NCBI GenBank assembly: GCA_034359265.1
Contig: CP136890.1
Coordinates: 27,136,501-27,200,500 of the forward strand
Reading direction: 5' to 3'
Length of the DNA stretch: 64,000 nt
Source of the DNA: Canna indica
Lineage: Eukaryota > Streptophyta > Magnoliopsida > Zingiberales > Cannaceae
Shown here: positions 22,819 through 34,224 of the stretch, one piece after another
Position numbering within the stretch: the stretch's first letter is position 1
How the letters are laid out: each line of letters opens with the position of its first letter
Notes under the pieces: model-generated
Told to the model about the DNA's origin: nothing
Database searches by the model: none
The model's input: only the letters and a program-made list of their open reading frames with translations
Made by a program: the position numbers and the translations under genes

Positions 22819-24473
22819 AAATATCTAAATATAACATGTACTTTGACATCTGTCTCAATTGTGGCATGTACTTTCATTTGTCTCATTTGTATACATGTAC
22901 TAAGATATTTGTTTTAATTATGACATGCCGTTAAATTTTCATCGGGCGCTCCATTAAGCTAATGACGTGACATACTGACCTGTATAAAAAATTATTTTTT
23001 ATTATGTTATTAAACCCATTCACCATGTCATCCTGGGTCCCACCTTATTTAATATTAAAGAGTGGGTCCCACCTCCTCTCTCTCCCGGCGTCTAGCTCGA
23101 ATGCCTCCGTCGTCTCCAGAGTAATTAGTGTCGACGAAGAAAACAACAGCCTCTCCACAAACTGCCTTGGCAGGGCACCATGACAGGAGCTCGTCGCCGC
23201 GTGTGCCCGTCACCATTAACATGGCTTGATCCAAGATGCACGACGAAGATGTTCCTGTGGTGATTTATGCTGAGGGGAGGAATGGGATCAGCGTTGATGC
23301 AGGTGGCTGGGAGGGTGAAGGAGACGACGGGGATCGTAGGGCGTTGATGTAGGAATGGGTTGAGGAAAGCATGAAGCAGTCCTCTCCGTTGACTGCCTTC
23401 TCCCCGAGGCAGAGTTGGCGAACAAGTTGGCTGTGCATCTCGGATCAAGCCCTGGTCAACATCGCGCACGTCGGTAGAACTAGCGTGTCCTTGTTTCGGT
23501 TTAGTGAGATTAGTGACGAGCACACGCGGACGAGGATGGAGGAGACGTGGACCGTCGAGGAGGTGGACTTCAACGTATGGGGGCTATCGATGGAGTTCTT
23601 CTTGCCACTGACGAACCTCAAGGAGATGGAAGATAGAGGTGGCAATGGGCCGTGCCTGGCACGACCTAACTCGACTACTCAAAGGGGCGGCCCAGCCCGG
23701 GCCTAATTTTTTTTTTAAATGAAATATAAAGGTCGGCGGTGAGACTCAAACCGCCGACCTTCATTGTTTCTTTTGGTGAACTAACCACCACACCAAGACT
23801 TATTATTTATTTTTATATAATTTTACTAAGTATAATATATTATGCTCAAGCTTAGCACAGAAAACCAGGCCAAGCCTAGGTGCAGACCAGGCTATGCCTA
23901 GCCTATCGACGCAGGGCCAGGCCCGTGCCGTGCCGGGCTCAGCACGGCCCGCTTTTGGGCCGTGCCGAGCACGAGCCACGTGCCCAAGGGAACGAGCCCA
24001 GCCCGCCCCTTGAGCACAACCGGGCCGTACCCGGCCCGACTCGAAATTCTTTGGGGGTCAACCACGACCTAGAATCGAGCCGGGCCCGTGTCGCCCATGG
24101 GCGGGCCCAGCCCATTGCCACCTCTAAAGGAAGGTGGTGATTTTGTGGGTGACGGCCGATTGGTGGCTGCTAAGAGTGTGCGCTCGCCTTTAAGAGTCCA
24201 ACGCCAGAGAGAGAGAGAGGTGGGACCCGCTCTTTAATATTAAATAAGGTGGGACCCGGGATGATGTGGCAAATGAGTTTAATAACATAATAAAAAATAA
24301 TTTTTTATACATGTCAGCATGCCACATCATCAACTTAACGGAACACCCAATGGAAATTTAATGACATGCTACAGTTGAAACAAATGTCTTAGTACATGTA
24401 TACAAATGAGACAAATGAAAGTACAAGCCACAATTCAGACAAAAGTCAAAGTACATGTTATATTTAGGTATTT
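22819..24473. mobile_element. Mutator-like element with 272-bp terminal inverted repeats
   Basis: 22819-23090 and 24202-24473 are inverted copies of equal length and high similarity (shared: 'ctaaatataacatgtacttt', 'tttcatttgtctcatttgta', 'gggtcccaccttatttaata'). Long TIRs of this kind are characteristic of Mutator-like elements. No transposase is present. The interior (23091-24201) is GC-rich and unrelated to the TIRs, with an open frame 23371-23706 (TTG/ATG-started, no recognised domain) that resembles captured host coding DNA (Pack-MULE style). A small hAT is inserted at 23634-24126. A flanking 9-bp duplication could not be recognised. Confidence 0.75.
23634..24126. mobile_element. Non-autonomous hAT element (493 bp)
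   Basis: TIRs TAGAGGTGGCAATGGG at the left and its inverse at the right match those of the hAT elements at 46862 and 57019. Flanking octamers ATGGAAGA and AAGGAAGG agree at 6 of 8 positions. Subterminal regions are dense in 'gcccggcc' and 'gggccgtgcc' words, as in the full-length relative. The centre holds a perfect 11-bp-arm hairpin (aaggtcggcgg/ccgccgacctt, about 23730-23762). There is no coding capacity. Confidence 0.85.
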
Positions 24474-24754
24474 TCTCTATCAATGTATCTAACACTTCAT
24501 TATTGTTGTAATCAACTTAAAATTTATTAAGAAATGATAAAAATTCAAATACAATACATCAACCCATAAACATGCTATTCACCCCTTTAGTGTGTTCGAT
24601 CCTCCCATCACGAAAGACATCTCTGTCAAAGCCTCTATTGTGATCTCCTTGCCACTACACGCTAAAGGCCCGTTTGGTTCCCTGTAAACTCCCATGTATA
24701 GTATTATCATAGTACTATATTGCATTTGAGAAATCTATAATAGAGTATTAATTA
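24474..24754. other. Spacer with a possible MITE terminus
   Basis: Contains 'ggcccgtttggttccctg' at about 24668, a terminus type common to plant MITEs; the partner end was not identified. The nested Mutator-like elements inserted at 24755. The host sequence resumes at 26443 ('atacaaggattagaaatata'). Confidence 0.4.
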
Positions 24755-25288
24755 GGGTAATTACATAAATATATCCTGAATTATGCACTTTGTCTCATTT
24801 GTGTCTAATTCTAAAATATTATCAAATTGTATCTCGAACTTTAATATTTGTCTCAATTATATCATCTCGTCAACTCTCTGTCGGTAGCACCGCTGAGGAG
24901 ATGATGTGGCATTCTGACATGGATTAAAATAATATTTTTTATTTAAAAAATATATAAAAATCACGTCAATTTATATTAAATAATATTAAATAATATTTTG
25001 TATATTATATTAAAAAATCACTTCATGTTCATCCCAACATAGCTCAGAGTGATTCTTTAATATAAAATAAAAATATTATTTTATATTATTTAATATAAAT
25101 TACAATAATTTTTTTAAATAAAAAATATTATTTTAATCCACGTCAGAAAGCCGCGTCATCGTCTTAACGGAGTTGTAAGCGGAGAGTTAACGGGAGGATG
25201 TAATTGAGACAAATGTCAAAATTCGAGATATAATTTGATAATATTTTGAAAGTGATCACAAATAAAAAAAAGTGCATAGTTGAGGATA

Positions 25289-26407
25289 TGGTTAATTACT
25301 GTATATATCCCAACTTTTACTCTCTCCCTAATATATTCTACCTTTTCATTTGTATCAAATGAGGTATCTAATTTTTATTTTGTTTCAAATATATCCCGTT
25401 GTTAACTACCCGTTAATTATCCCGTTTGAATACTAACGTGGACATACTGACCGGGATTAGTAGTTCACGTCAGCATCCCAGTCAGCATGTTCATGTCAGC
25501 ATGCTGATTATTATTATCTTATTATTAAGTGAGTTAATTACAAAATATATCCCCACTTTTATGATTTTTCCTAATATATCATCACTTTTCAATTGTCCAA
25601 TTATATACCTCAGCTTTCAATTTGTTTCAAATTTATCCCACCGTGATTCCAATGTCAAAATTGTCGTCCAAATGCTGACCTGGCAGTGCTGAGGTAGGGC
25701 AGTAGTCCAGTTAGCATTCTAATCAAGTTTTTAATTACAAATATTAAGGAAAACTTTATTTGTAATTAATCCTATATTAAACATAGATGTAAGCATTGCC
25801 TAATATTTTTTAACTCACCTAAAATAAAAAACTTATAGCTTTGTTGACTAGATGATGCTTACATTTGGGGTTAATTATAAATAAAGCTTATATATAGGGT
25901 TAATTACAAATAAAACTTTGCTTAATATTAATAATTAAAAACTTGATAAGAATGTTGAGTGGGCTGCTGACCCACGTTAGCAGCGCCAGGTCAGCATTCA
26001 GATGATAATTTTGACGCTGGGATCACGGTGGGAAAATTTGAAATAAATTAAAAGTTGATGTATATAATTGAGAAAATTGAAAAATGGAGATAGATTAGGG
26101 AAAAGCATGAAAAGTGAGGATATGTTATGTAATTAAGTCGCATGTCCACGTCAGAATGCTGACTGTTATTATCTTTTTATTAAGTTGGATGCTGACGTGG
26201 ACTACTAATCCCAGCCAACATTTACATGTCAGCATGTTGAGTATCCACGTCAACATTCAAACGGGATAATTAACGGATAATTAACATCGGAATAGATTTG
26301 AAACGAAATAAAAATTAGAGATCTCATTTGATACAAATGAAAATATGGGATATATTAGGGAGAGTGAGTAAAAGTTGGGATATATACAATAATTAAGTAA
26401 TTAACCC
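25289..26407. mobile_element. Foldback Mutator-like MITE, second element, inside the first
   Basis: Ends TGGTTAATTAC (left) and GTAATTAACCC (right) are flanked by a perfect 9-bp repeat TTGAGGATA (25280-25288 and 26408-26416). Arms 25300-25530 and 26150-26400 are inverted copies ('tatatatcccaacttttact', 'ctgaccgggattagtagttc' and so on). Inserted in the right arm of the outer element. No coding sequence. Confidence 0.85.
25531..26136. repeat. Third, innermost long inverted repeat
   Basis: 'gagttaattacaaaatatat' at 25531 pairs with the inverse ending near 26136. Arms include 'cctaatatatcatcactttt', 'tttgtttcaaatttatccca' and 'gtgctgaggtagggc'-like blocks, and they run to a centre near 25835. 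Termini resemble those of the two enclosing elements, so it is probably a third relative. No 9-bp duplication was found; a 'ctgattattattatctta' stretch on the left recurs in direct orientation at 26160-26190. Confidence 0.6.
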
Positions 26408-26433
26408 TTGAGGATATATTTAAGTAATTACCC

Positions 26434-28713
26434 TATTAATTAATACAAGGATTAGAAATATACCTCAAATAGTGTATTAATAATACACCATAAGACCCCA
26501 TCATTAGTGTTATACCTGTGCTGAATTAGTTAGTTTATTTGACTTCTGTGGGAAGTCAGGTTGTGTGTTGGAGCGGGCTGAGTGAATTGCCGAAGGGTGT
26601 GACTTGAGGTATGACCCGATTGTGTGAGGTAAAATTTAAATTTATTTAAGTCGAATGGAAGGTTTGGTGCGACTTGAGGTATGGCCCAATCACGGCTGGC
26701 ATGCTGCTGCTCACGATGCCAGAGCTGGTGAGGCAGACGTGTTGCTGCCCATGCTGGGGCAGCAATGCTCCCCAGGAGGCTGCTCCGGTCTACGGCATGT
26801 AGCCGGTGCCTCGCCGATGCGGGGCTGGTGGGAAGGGGGTGATCGCCGACGGCTAGAAGGTTGCCGGCGTGGGCCCGAGAGAAGTAGAGGCGGTGTCAGG
26901 TACCTCTGTGAGACGAGTGGAGGAGATGAGTGGTTTTTATTAGAAAATTTTATTTAATTATAAAGGTGAGTTGTATCGTAGGAAATAAGTCGGTATATGT
27001 AAATAACTGGGTATTTTTTATGTTGATCTTAGAGACGTCGAATGAGATTAAGGTGAATATAAAGTTATAGGTTTTCACGTTCTGAACGCGATGGTGGTGT
27101 CTGATTTTTGATTGGAGGTTGTTTGATAGGTCTTTTGAATATTTTCAGTATTAGGTGGGATGGTTGATATATTGATTCAGGCTAATCTCAATGTATGACA
27201 GCCCCAACAGGGGCCGAACCTCATAGAATGAAAACACGTGGAGTAAATCTTGTTAATTTTAGATTATTATATTAATTAATTTTAGATTGCAATATGATTT
27301 AATTTTGATCTATTGGGTGGTAAAGTGCACCTATTTGTTAGATCGGTACTTAAGCATGATAACTGTGTTGTTGTTGTGGATAACTCTTAATATATTTAGG
27401 GTACACAAAATACTGGATTAGAGGGATCCCTAGGCTCTTAAGGCTGACCCCTAGAAGTCGGTGTGTTGTGTGGAGGGAAGTTCTCGGTTGTTCATGTTGG
27501 CGTGTAAACCAAGATATGATTTAAATCCATAAAAATAGTAATTTAATAGGAAATAAATGATATGAAAAACATAGTTTAAGGTAGAGGCATTTCATGGGGG
27601 TATAGGCCGAACCTTACGATTTTTGGATACTGGTTTAGTGGAAATTCCATGTTGAACATTAATTCTAGATCTAAGCATGGTAGATTATAGAATTAAGTGA
27701 TTATTTCAATTTGGTATTATGTGAAATATTATATTGGTAAATCTCATATTTATGACATGATTTAAGTTTTGAGTTTCTGGATGAGTTGCATGGTATTTGT
27801 TAGACTAACACCTAGACATAATAATTTTATCTTTGTGGTGAATAAACTTTTAGTACACTTTGGATACACTTTAAACTGGGTTATATGAATGGAATGGTAA
27901 AATACACCGCCAAAAGACTAGAACCTGAGGTAGGGCCAGTATAGGGATGACCGTGCACATTCCTCGATCTAGTGGCAAGGACTATAATAGTCGTAGGAGA
28001 TTTGGTTTTGGCTAAGAAATATGTTTATTTATGTTTGTTGTTATTTTATCTTAGTCATGAATATGTTTGTGCTTGTGTTGAGACTGGAGTATGGTCAGGC
28101 TGATCAGCTGGTGGGGTATGGATCGGGAAGCTCGTCAGCGAGCCATACTAACGAACGACCCAGAGTGGCATTGGTTGGAGGGCTTTCCCAACCACCGGGT
28201 TACCTGAGGTTAAAGGGTCTTCCTAGCTCGATCAGGGAGCCATGGGCGGCAAGCTCGCTAGTCGCATCCTAGTGTCCGAATCGTATTCTTGCTTAATGCA
28301 TGTTTTACTTGTGTATGGATGGATTGAGTGCATATGCACCGGGTTGTTATATTGGTTTGGATTTTTCTTATCACATGAACTACATGGCATATAATTTACT
28401 GGATTATGATTATGGTGGTATTCTCTTTATATGAATTATATGTGTATATATATCTATCTGGATCATTATGGCTATATTTGATGATTGAAACTGTATGGAA
28501 TATGATTGGATTTAGTGACTTAGAGAGGGCTCGGGTACGAGCCGCTCACTGAGTTTCTTATGAACTCGCACTCGGTGGAGGTACTGATGTACCTACGTGG
28601 CGCATCTGGGTGGCGAGCTCAGACAACATGTCTCGTGATGAGTCAGTCGTAGTCGAGTTGTAGGGCGGTTATGGATTGTATCATATGTTGGTTGAGAACT
28701 TGTGGTTGTAAAC
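26434..28713 (+). mobile_element. Gypsy LTR-like sequence, plus strand, right end lost
   Basis: 28100-28290 matches 33205-33360 of the LTR at 31571-34014 ('ggtatggatcgggaagctcg', 'cagcgagccatactaacga', 'gtggcattggttggagggct', 'cctagtg'). 28520-28680 has the matching 'actcactgag' and 'gtgatgagtcag' blocks. The left boundary is not defined (somewhere after 26443). The last ~300 bp are missing where the opposite LTR begins at 28714. The open frames 26655-26957 and 28021-28272 lie in LTR DNA and carry no domain. Confidence 0.6.
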
Positions 28714-29291
28714 TATCACACCCCAAACCTGGTATGATCGCTCAGGGTACGCCACGTATTCCGAAGCCTAACTCAGACAAACCACTTGTAGAAATACACT
28801 AAACATGAACATTTATAAATCATTTTAAAAAAAAATAGACTTCTACAATAATCCCAAATCACCAACTCAAATGTTCAATTTAGTTTTAGAAACATAAGTC
28901 ACTAATCAAATGACACCTCAACATAAGAAAATGCAGAAACATAAGAACCCGAGTCTACATGACTCAAATGACTCAAAAAAAGAAAGCACGACTCGACTCA
29001 GGTATCCCCCTCAACCACGACATGTCACAGACCCACTGCCCTGCCGCCATCAGCCGCGCTACTGTACCTCAGTACCTCTTTGATCTCGCTCTGGTGCTGA
29101 AAAATAACATCAAACGAGGGTAAGTTCAACTAGGACTTAGTGAATAGATCAGTCCCCAATCTACCATATCCAGCATTATCAAATAAAACACATATTTAAG
29201 CATAAGAAAAATAAAGCATAATTCATGTGCATTTATTAATTAGCAGAGCAATCCTCCTAGACATCATATAGCAACCTGCAGAAAATATGCA

Positions 29292-30969
29292 TGTTGGCGA
29301 AATGATGACACTAGAGGGGGGGGGGGGGGGGTCATGAATAGTGTGTTTAGTAATTTATTCGTCTAAGTTACAATTTAATCGTTCACTTAGAATGGTTAGT
29401 CGTGTTTCAATTATGCCATTAAATTCGGAAGCAAGATAAAAACAATTTCGCACAATCAAATGTAACAATGCAAACACAAGAATTTTATAGTGGTTCGGCC
29501 CCAATGCCTACTCTACTACCTAAGCACCCCGCTTAGGATTTCCAAACTAATTTTACTAAATTACTTTGCGTTTCTCTTATACACGAGGTCTTTTCACCGA
29601 AGAGACACACTCTCGACCTAAGGCACTTCCACACCCAGAAGTTACCGCCTTCTTATCGAGAGTCCTCTTCCACCTCAACCCTAAGGGACAACTAAGTTAA
29701 TCCTAGTAAACACTACGTTTACACACACAAGTGGCTTTACACCTTGCAAGGTAACCACTTACCCACCAAGACCTATCACAAGGTCTTTTACAAACTCAAG
29801 TCAAGGAAAAATAACAGTAAAAATTACAATTGAAAGGGCTAAGAATAAAACCAAGAAGACATGCTCTTTTCAAAGTCTCGGAACCTCCAACTCGTCAAGG
29901 GAAAGAGCTCGAATTAACTCCCGAGTTGAGGTAGCAGCTAGCGCTTGAGAAGGTGTTCGCAGAGGGAGCAGAGCGCAAGCAATCTTTCTTTTGGAAGACT
30001 CAAATCTCTCTTCTTGATGGCTCAATAATTTTTGTAAGAGTGTGTGAGAGAGATTAAAAGAAGTTATAACAAGTATATTTATACCCTACGAAAGAAATGG
30101 TTGCTCAACGGATAGTTTTCTGCAGAGCGCCGGTCGAATGGTCAGTCGACCGATTATTCGACCGCTTCTCTTTACTCTGTGGTTAGTCGACCGACGGGTC
30201 GATCGATTGTCGCGAGCCTCGCGATCCTTAGTTCGGTGGACCGCTCGAGGCCTTTCGCGATTTCTTTCGCAGCTTCGGTCGATCGATTGGCTTCTGCCAA
30301 TTTTTGCCGCCATTCGGTCGATCGATCGATCGACCGAACTTGGGCTGAACAGGGCTGTTAAATAACTTTATAACATGATAACTTTAAGACATAAATGTTA
30401 TATAAGGATTATACATCATTTGAGTTCAATAAAAATATCTAAAAAATCAAAATCCCTAAGGATCAAAATCTAGTTCTTGGGATCTAGTATAAAATGGAAA
30501 TTTCCTAATCTTTCGGGTCAAATAAGGATATGCTAAAGGCTTCCAAAAAATTCTAAAAAATACCTCGTTATCTAGTTTTGACCCAAGGAATAATTACCGC
30601 CATTTTTTATTTCAAGAAAAGATTTGGATCATATAGCCCTCCAAGGAGCTCCCTAGTCTTAGTGAATTTCAGGACGGTCCCGGAATTTCATGGTTTGGGG
30701 TTCGGGATAGATTTTTGGGTGTCTTATGCATCATCATGAGGATTACATTAATTTCTAGACACCCTAAATCTAAACTCCCTTTCTTGAAGATTCCCGAGCG
30801 CCGACGAGCATCCTTGTCGATTTATCCGATTTCTCCGATCGCGGACGTCGCGCACTAACCGATATGGAACCTGAAAGATATTCTCAATGAAATCATTAGT
30901 CCCATATTTGTTATCATCAAAACCATCAAAACTGAGATTAAGGCTAAGGTTGAAAACCTAAAGCCAACA
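29292..30969 (-). mobile_element. Solo LTR of the SIRE-like copia family (1.68 kb)
   Basis: The plus strand reads TGTTGGCGAAATG at the left and AAGCCAACA at the right, the inverse of the LTR termini at 50308-51791. Flanks ATGCA (29287-29291) and ATGCC (30970-30974) agree at 4 of 5 bases. No interior is present. TATA box on the minus strand (TATAAATATAC) near 30083-30073. A run of about 15 G at 29316-29330 replaces the C-run at the LTR end of sister copies. The palindrome array is at 30125-30345. Confidence 0.9.
30125..30345. repeat. TCGACCGA palindrome array in the solo copia LTR
   Basis: Clustered 'gtcagtcgaccg', 'gtcgaccgacgggtcgatcg', 'cggtcgatcgattgg' and 'cggtcgatcgatcgatcgac' words. 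It lies just upstream of the LTR TATA box on the minus strand, as in the other copies. Confidence 0.75.
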
Positions 30970-31089
30970 ATGCCATCAAGTATAAAATATAGATATGCTC
31001 AATGCAACAATCCACATGCTCACCCGGACCCGTCGGTCCTCATAGCCACATAGGGTAGGTAGTCGATGTGGCCTCCGATCTACCACCCA

Positions 31090-31290
31090 ACCAGTGCCGT
31101 CTCTTTGGGGCATGCTCTCCCCTCACCGACACAGCTTTTATAATCCATCTCTTTGGGGCATACGTTCCCCTCACCGGTCGGGATTTTGAATCGTCTCTTT
31201 GGGGTATGATCTCCCCTCACCGGCTGAAACTTCCGGAATAATGTCAACACCATCACTTTGGGGCATAGCCTCCTCTCACCGGTGAAGCTT
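31090..31290 (-). repeat. LTR tandem repeat, 'ctctttggggcat' type
   Basis: Four copies of a unit of about 55 bp built on 'tctctttggggcat' and 'ctcccctcaccgg', with diverged spacers. Comparable in position, though not in sequence, with the repeats at 16462, 20110 and 63300. Confidence 0.75.
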
Positions 31291-31570
31291 CCAGGAATAT
31301 GCACCAAGCACAGTATACACACATAATAATATACCGATAAAAAGATCCATCCATATAATTGTTGGGATGGAAGAAGAACCACAACGGAAAAAGCAATTTA
31401 AAAAAATACAAATCATCCCAAAACTAGTGATCAACTTTAGAAATCTTTAAGAAATTCAATCTACGAGTAGAAGGAGATGATATACCTTATACCGCGGAAG
31501 GTAAGGCTGCTCCTATCCCTATTTCAAGACGTCCAAGTGCACGTCCTCCAAGGAAGGTCCACACCAAACA

Positions 31571-34014
31571 TGTTATAATTGTAAATTTTTAACAATTTAA
31601 TTGAAATGTTGCAGCGAGACAATGTGGATGCGCATCGGAGCGGGTCGGAGAAAATGTCGGATAATATGATTTAAGGTGAGGCCTTGTACGTGTTTAATAT
31701 TTTATTTTATTTTATGTTCTGGATTATTAGTTGAGTCAAGTCCGACGACACGATCGTAACCCAATTCGGATGAGTGTGGGTCGAGTTAGGTAGAAATCGA
31801 GGTTGAGTTAAGTGAGGGGTAGAATCGTAAAAAAAAAAAGAAAAAAAAAAGGGTTATTGGATGGTGCGGTTGCTAGAGCCGCACACATCCAAGAAGAAAA
31901 AAAACCCGACTCTTGAGAGAGCGACACAGGAGGCAGCGGAAGAGGGATTTGCCGCCGAACCGGTTGCCGACGCCGGCGATCATCGGTGCGAGAGTCTTTA
32001 GGGTCGTCTTCCCTTTGGTTTTTCCTTGCCGGTGAGTGGCTAAATCTTTGCCAAGACTCATAGTTTCTTCTCTCATTTTGCCGCCCCATATCTTGATGAA
32101 AATCTGAAATTTTCTTGATGATTTTGATCCCTACTTCAAATTGAATTTGATGGTGATTTAGTGTATCAATTCTTGTATTAAATTTGGGATTCATTGTATA
32201 CATTACTAAGCGTTGGGAATTTGATTTTGTAGTAAGCGCCTACTGTCCATTTAGATTTCATGTGGTTTAGAATGCTTTCTTGGTTGTGTGAATAGCATCC
32301 TTAGTAATAGATTCTAATCTTGAAGCAATGGGTATATGTGGAGGTAGCAGTAAATGGAAAATCTGGGAAATTATTGAAGTGCCACATGCTTCTCTTCTTG
32401 TGGCTGCAATATGTAGCTAGGTGGTAAATGGGATATGGAAGCAGAGAAGCATTAGTTTGATTAGGTTGTACTAGGTGATTGAGAAATTAAGGTTGGTGAA
32501 GGAATTAATCTATGTTTGATTTCCTCCTGTAGCCACATGATGTAGATGGAAATTTATTTGTGTTTGATTTCTTCTTGTGGCTGCACAGTATAGGTAAATG
32601 GCAAGTGAAGGGTGAAATCAGCAAGGTGTTGGTTTAACTAGGCTGCAACAGTGGGGAATGAAAATTGATTTGGATAAAGAAAAAAAAAGGAAAGGGTGGG
32701 CGACAACCATAGCATAACATCTACTGTCATCTTTATGTTATCTTTAGGATTAGCATAATTTATTCATGTTATCTTTTGGACTAGCATAATTTATTTATGT
32801 TGTCTTTTGGATTGACATCTACTATTAGTGTAATGGTATACAATGGTGTGTTTGTATTGGCATGAAAAATTAAATTATGCCTTAAGCTCTAGTGTACCTG
32901 TACAGTTTAGTAAATAAGTATTCTATTATATATATTTTTAAAAGTTACGTGGAGACTTAATGATTTAAAATACCATGGGATATCTTATGAAGGGAGGGTT
33001 GTACCATGGGTGTTGTCTATAAATTTTAGATGTTTCATTCAATTTGGAAATCTTTAAACTACGCTATGGTAGAAAACATACTTGGAACCATATGGTGTAC
33101 AGATACTAGTTTACATTAAGTGCTTATGGTGTTGGTGCATTTATTTTCTTATTGTACATGTTTGTGTACGTGAATGAGATGGGGTTCGATTGGGCTAATC
33201 AGCGGAGGAGGTATGGATCGGGGAGCTCGTCAGCGAGCCACACTGACGACCGACTCGGAGTGGCACTGGTTGGAGGGTTTTCTCAACCAATTGAGGTTAC
33301 TGAGGCTAGATGGCCTGCCTAGCTCGTGAACCATGGGTGGGAAGCTCACTGGGCATGTCCTAGTGACCGACTCATATTATTTAAAAATATGCTTGTGTGA
33401 ATATGTGGTTTCTTTTTCTGTATGGGTTATATATGGACTGCTTTGAATTTATATAGATAAAAGATTTATTTCTGGATTTAAGAAATTATTCATTATATTG
33501 TGAAAATTATCTATTATGTGGTCATTATGTTTTCCATACAATTATTAACTGTGGACTGTGGTAGGCTCAGGACTGAGCCACTCACTAAGTCCAATTAATT
33601 TGGACTTACCGTTTGTTTTGTTGTCTTCCTGTAGCACCAGGTCAGAACCAGTAGTGTCACTGGAGTACTTGGTAGCGTCGCTGGGAGCAGCAGGTTCAGG
33701 GCAGACCTCGTGACGAGTCGAAGTTAGAGTTAGGGTAGAGGTCGGGTTTAGAGAGATTCCTATAGTGAGATTTATTGTTTCTTTATTTCATTCATTATTT
33801 CAAAATATTCTTTAAAGTTTATTTCAGTTGAACATTCATGTTTCTGCACTTTCTTTAACAGAGGATTTGATTGTTCGTTTATAACGTTTTGTTAGTTGTT
33901 GGAGTTTTTTAAAAAAGGGTTTGGTTTGTCTTTGTGGTTTGTGATTTGAGTTAGGCTTCAGGGTATGCTTGTATACCCTGGCCGATCACACCATTGTGTA
34001 ATTGGAGTGTGACA
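31571..34014 (+). mobile_element. 5' LTR of the chromovirus (2.44 kb)
   Basis: TGTTATAATTG...GGAGTGTGACA. Contains 'cagcgagccacactgacgac' and 'ggcttcagggtatgcttgta' blocks shared with the other gypsy LTRs, and poly(A)-rich 31830-31850. The minus-strand open frame 32203-31808 is a chance frame, and it is copied in the 3' LTR at 39617-39116. Confidence 0.9.
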
Positions 34015-34017
34015 AAG

Positions 34018-34029
34018 TGGTATCAGAGC
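34018..34029 (+). promoter_or_regulatory. Primer binding site, tRNA-iMet type
   Basis: TGGTATCAGAGC, three bases after the LTR end. Identical in sequence and spacing to the site at 55307. Confidence 0.95.
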
Positions 34030-34224
34030 ATTTGGTTTAGGTCATGACTTCGATTTTAAGGATATTGAGGTACTGTATGGGCATTGCTAGCGTGTCGGCA
34101 TACAGTGTGTCCTAGTCACGAGATCGGGGAACTGAGCCTGCACACCAGCGGCGGTACATATAAGCTTTTTAATTGTTTATGGTTAAATTAATTTACATGT
34201 TCTTGGCTGTTATTCTTATTAGTG

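Larger units (their letters stand above)
24755..26433. mobile_element. Foldback Mutator-like MITE, outer element
   Basis: Left end GGGTAATTACATAAATATAT and right end inverse (ending GTAATTACCC) are flanked by a perfect 9-bp direct repeat TATTAATTA (24746-24754 and 26434-26442), the target-duplication length of Mutator elements. Without the element inserted at 25289-26407 it is a palindrome of about 550 bp: 24755-25000 pairs with 25040-25288 plus 26417-26433. No coding sequence. Confidence 0.85.
28714..31570 (-). mobile_element. Gypsy LTR, minus strand, split by a solo copia LTR
   Basis: Its end (ggggtgtgata on the minus strand) is at 28714, without a PBS beside it. It has the family's end block 'gttaggcttcgg', 'ctcactaagtcctag' and a tandem repeat at 31090-31290. 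Segments 28714-29291 and 30970-31570 are one LTR; the copia LTR at 29292-30969 interrupts it. Its start is not seen, because the plus-strand chromovirus begins at 31571. The open frame 31382-31080 (minus) runs through the repeat and is not a gene. Confidence 0.7.

Noticed and set aside
26655..26957. 100-codon open frame as a small gene
   Set aside because: Gly/Arg/Ala-rich, in the leader part of a gypsy LTR, no domain, no conservation visible in the sister LTR at 31571.
31808..32203. Minus-strand open frame of 131 codons, repeated at 39617-39116
   Set aside because: Both copies lie in the two LTRs of one chromovirus, antisense to it, with low-complexity ends and no domain; the repetition reflects LTR identity, not gene conservation.
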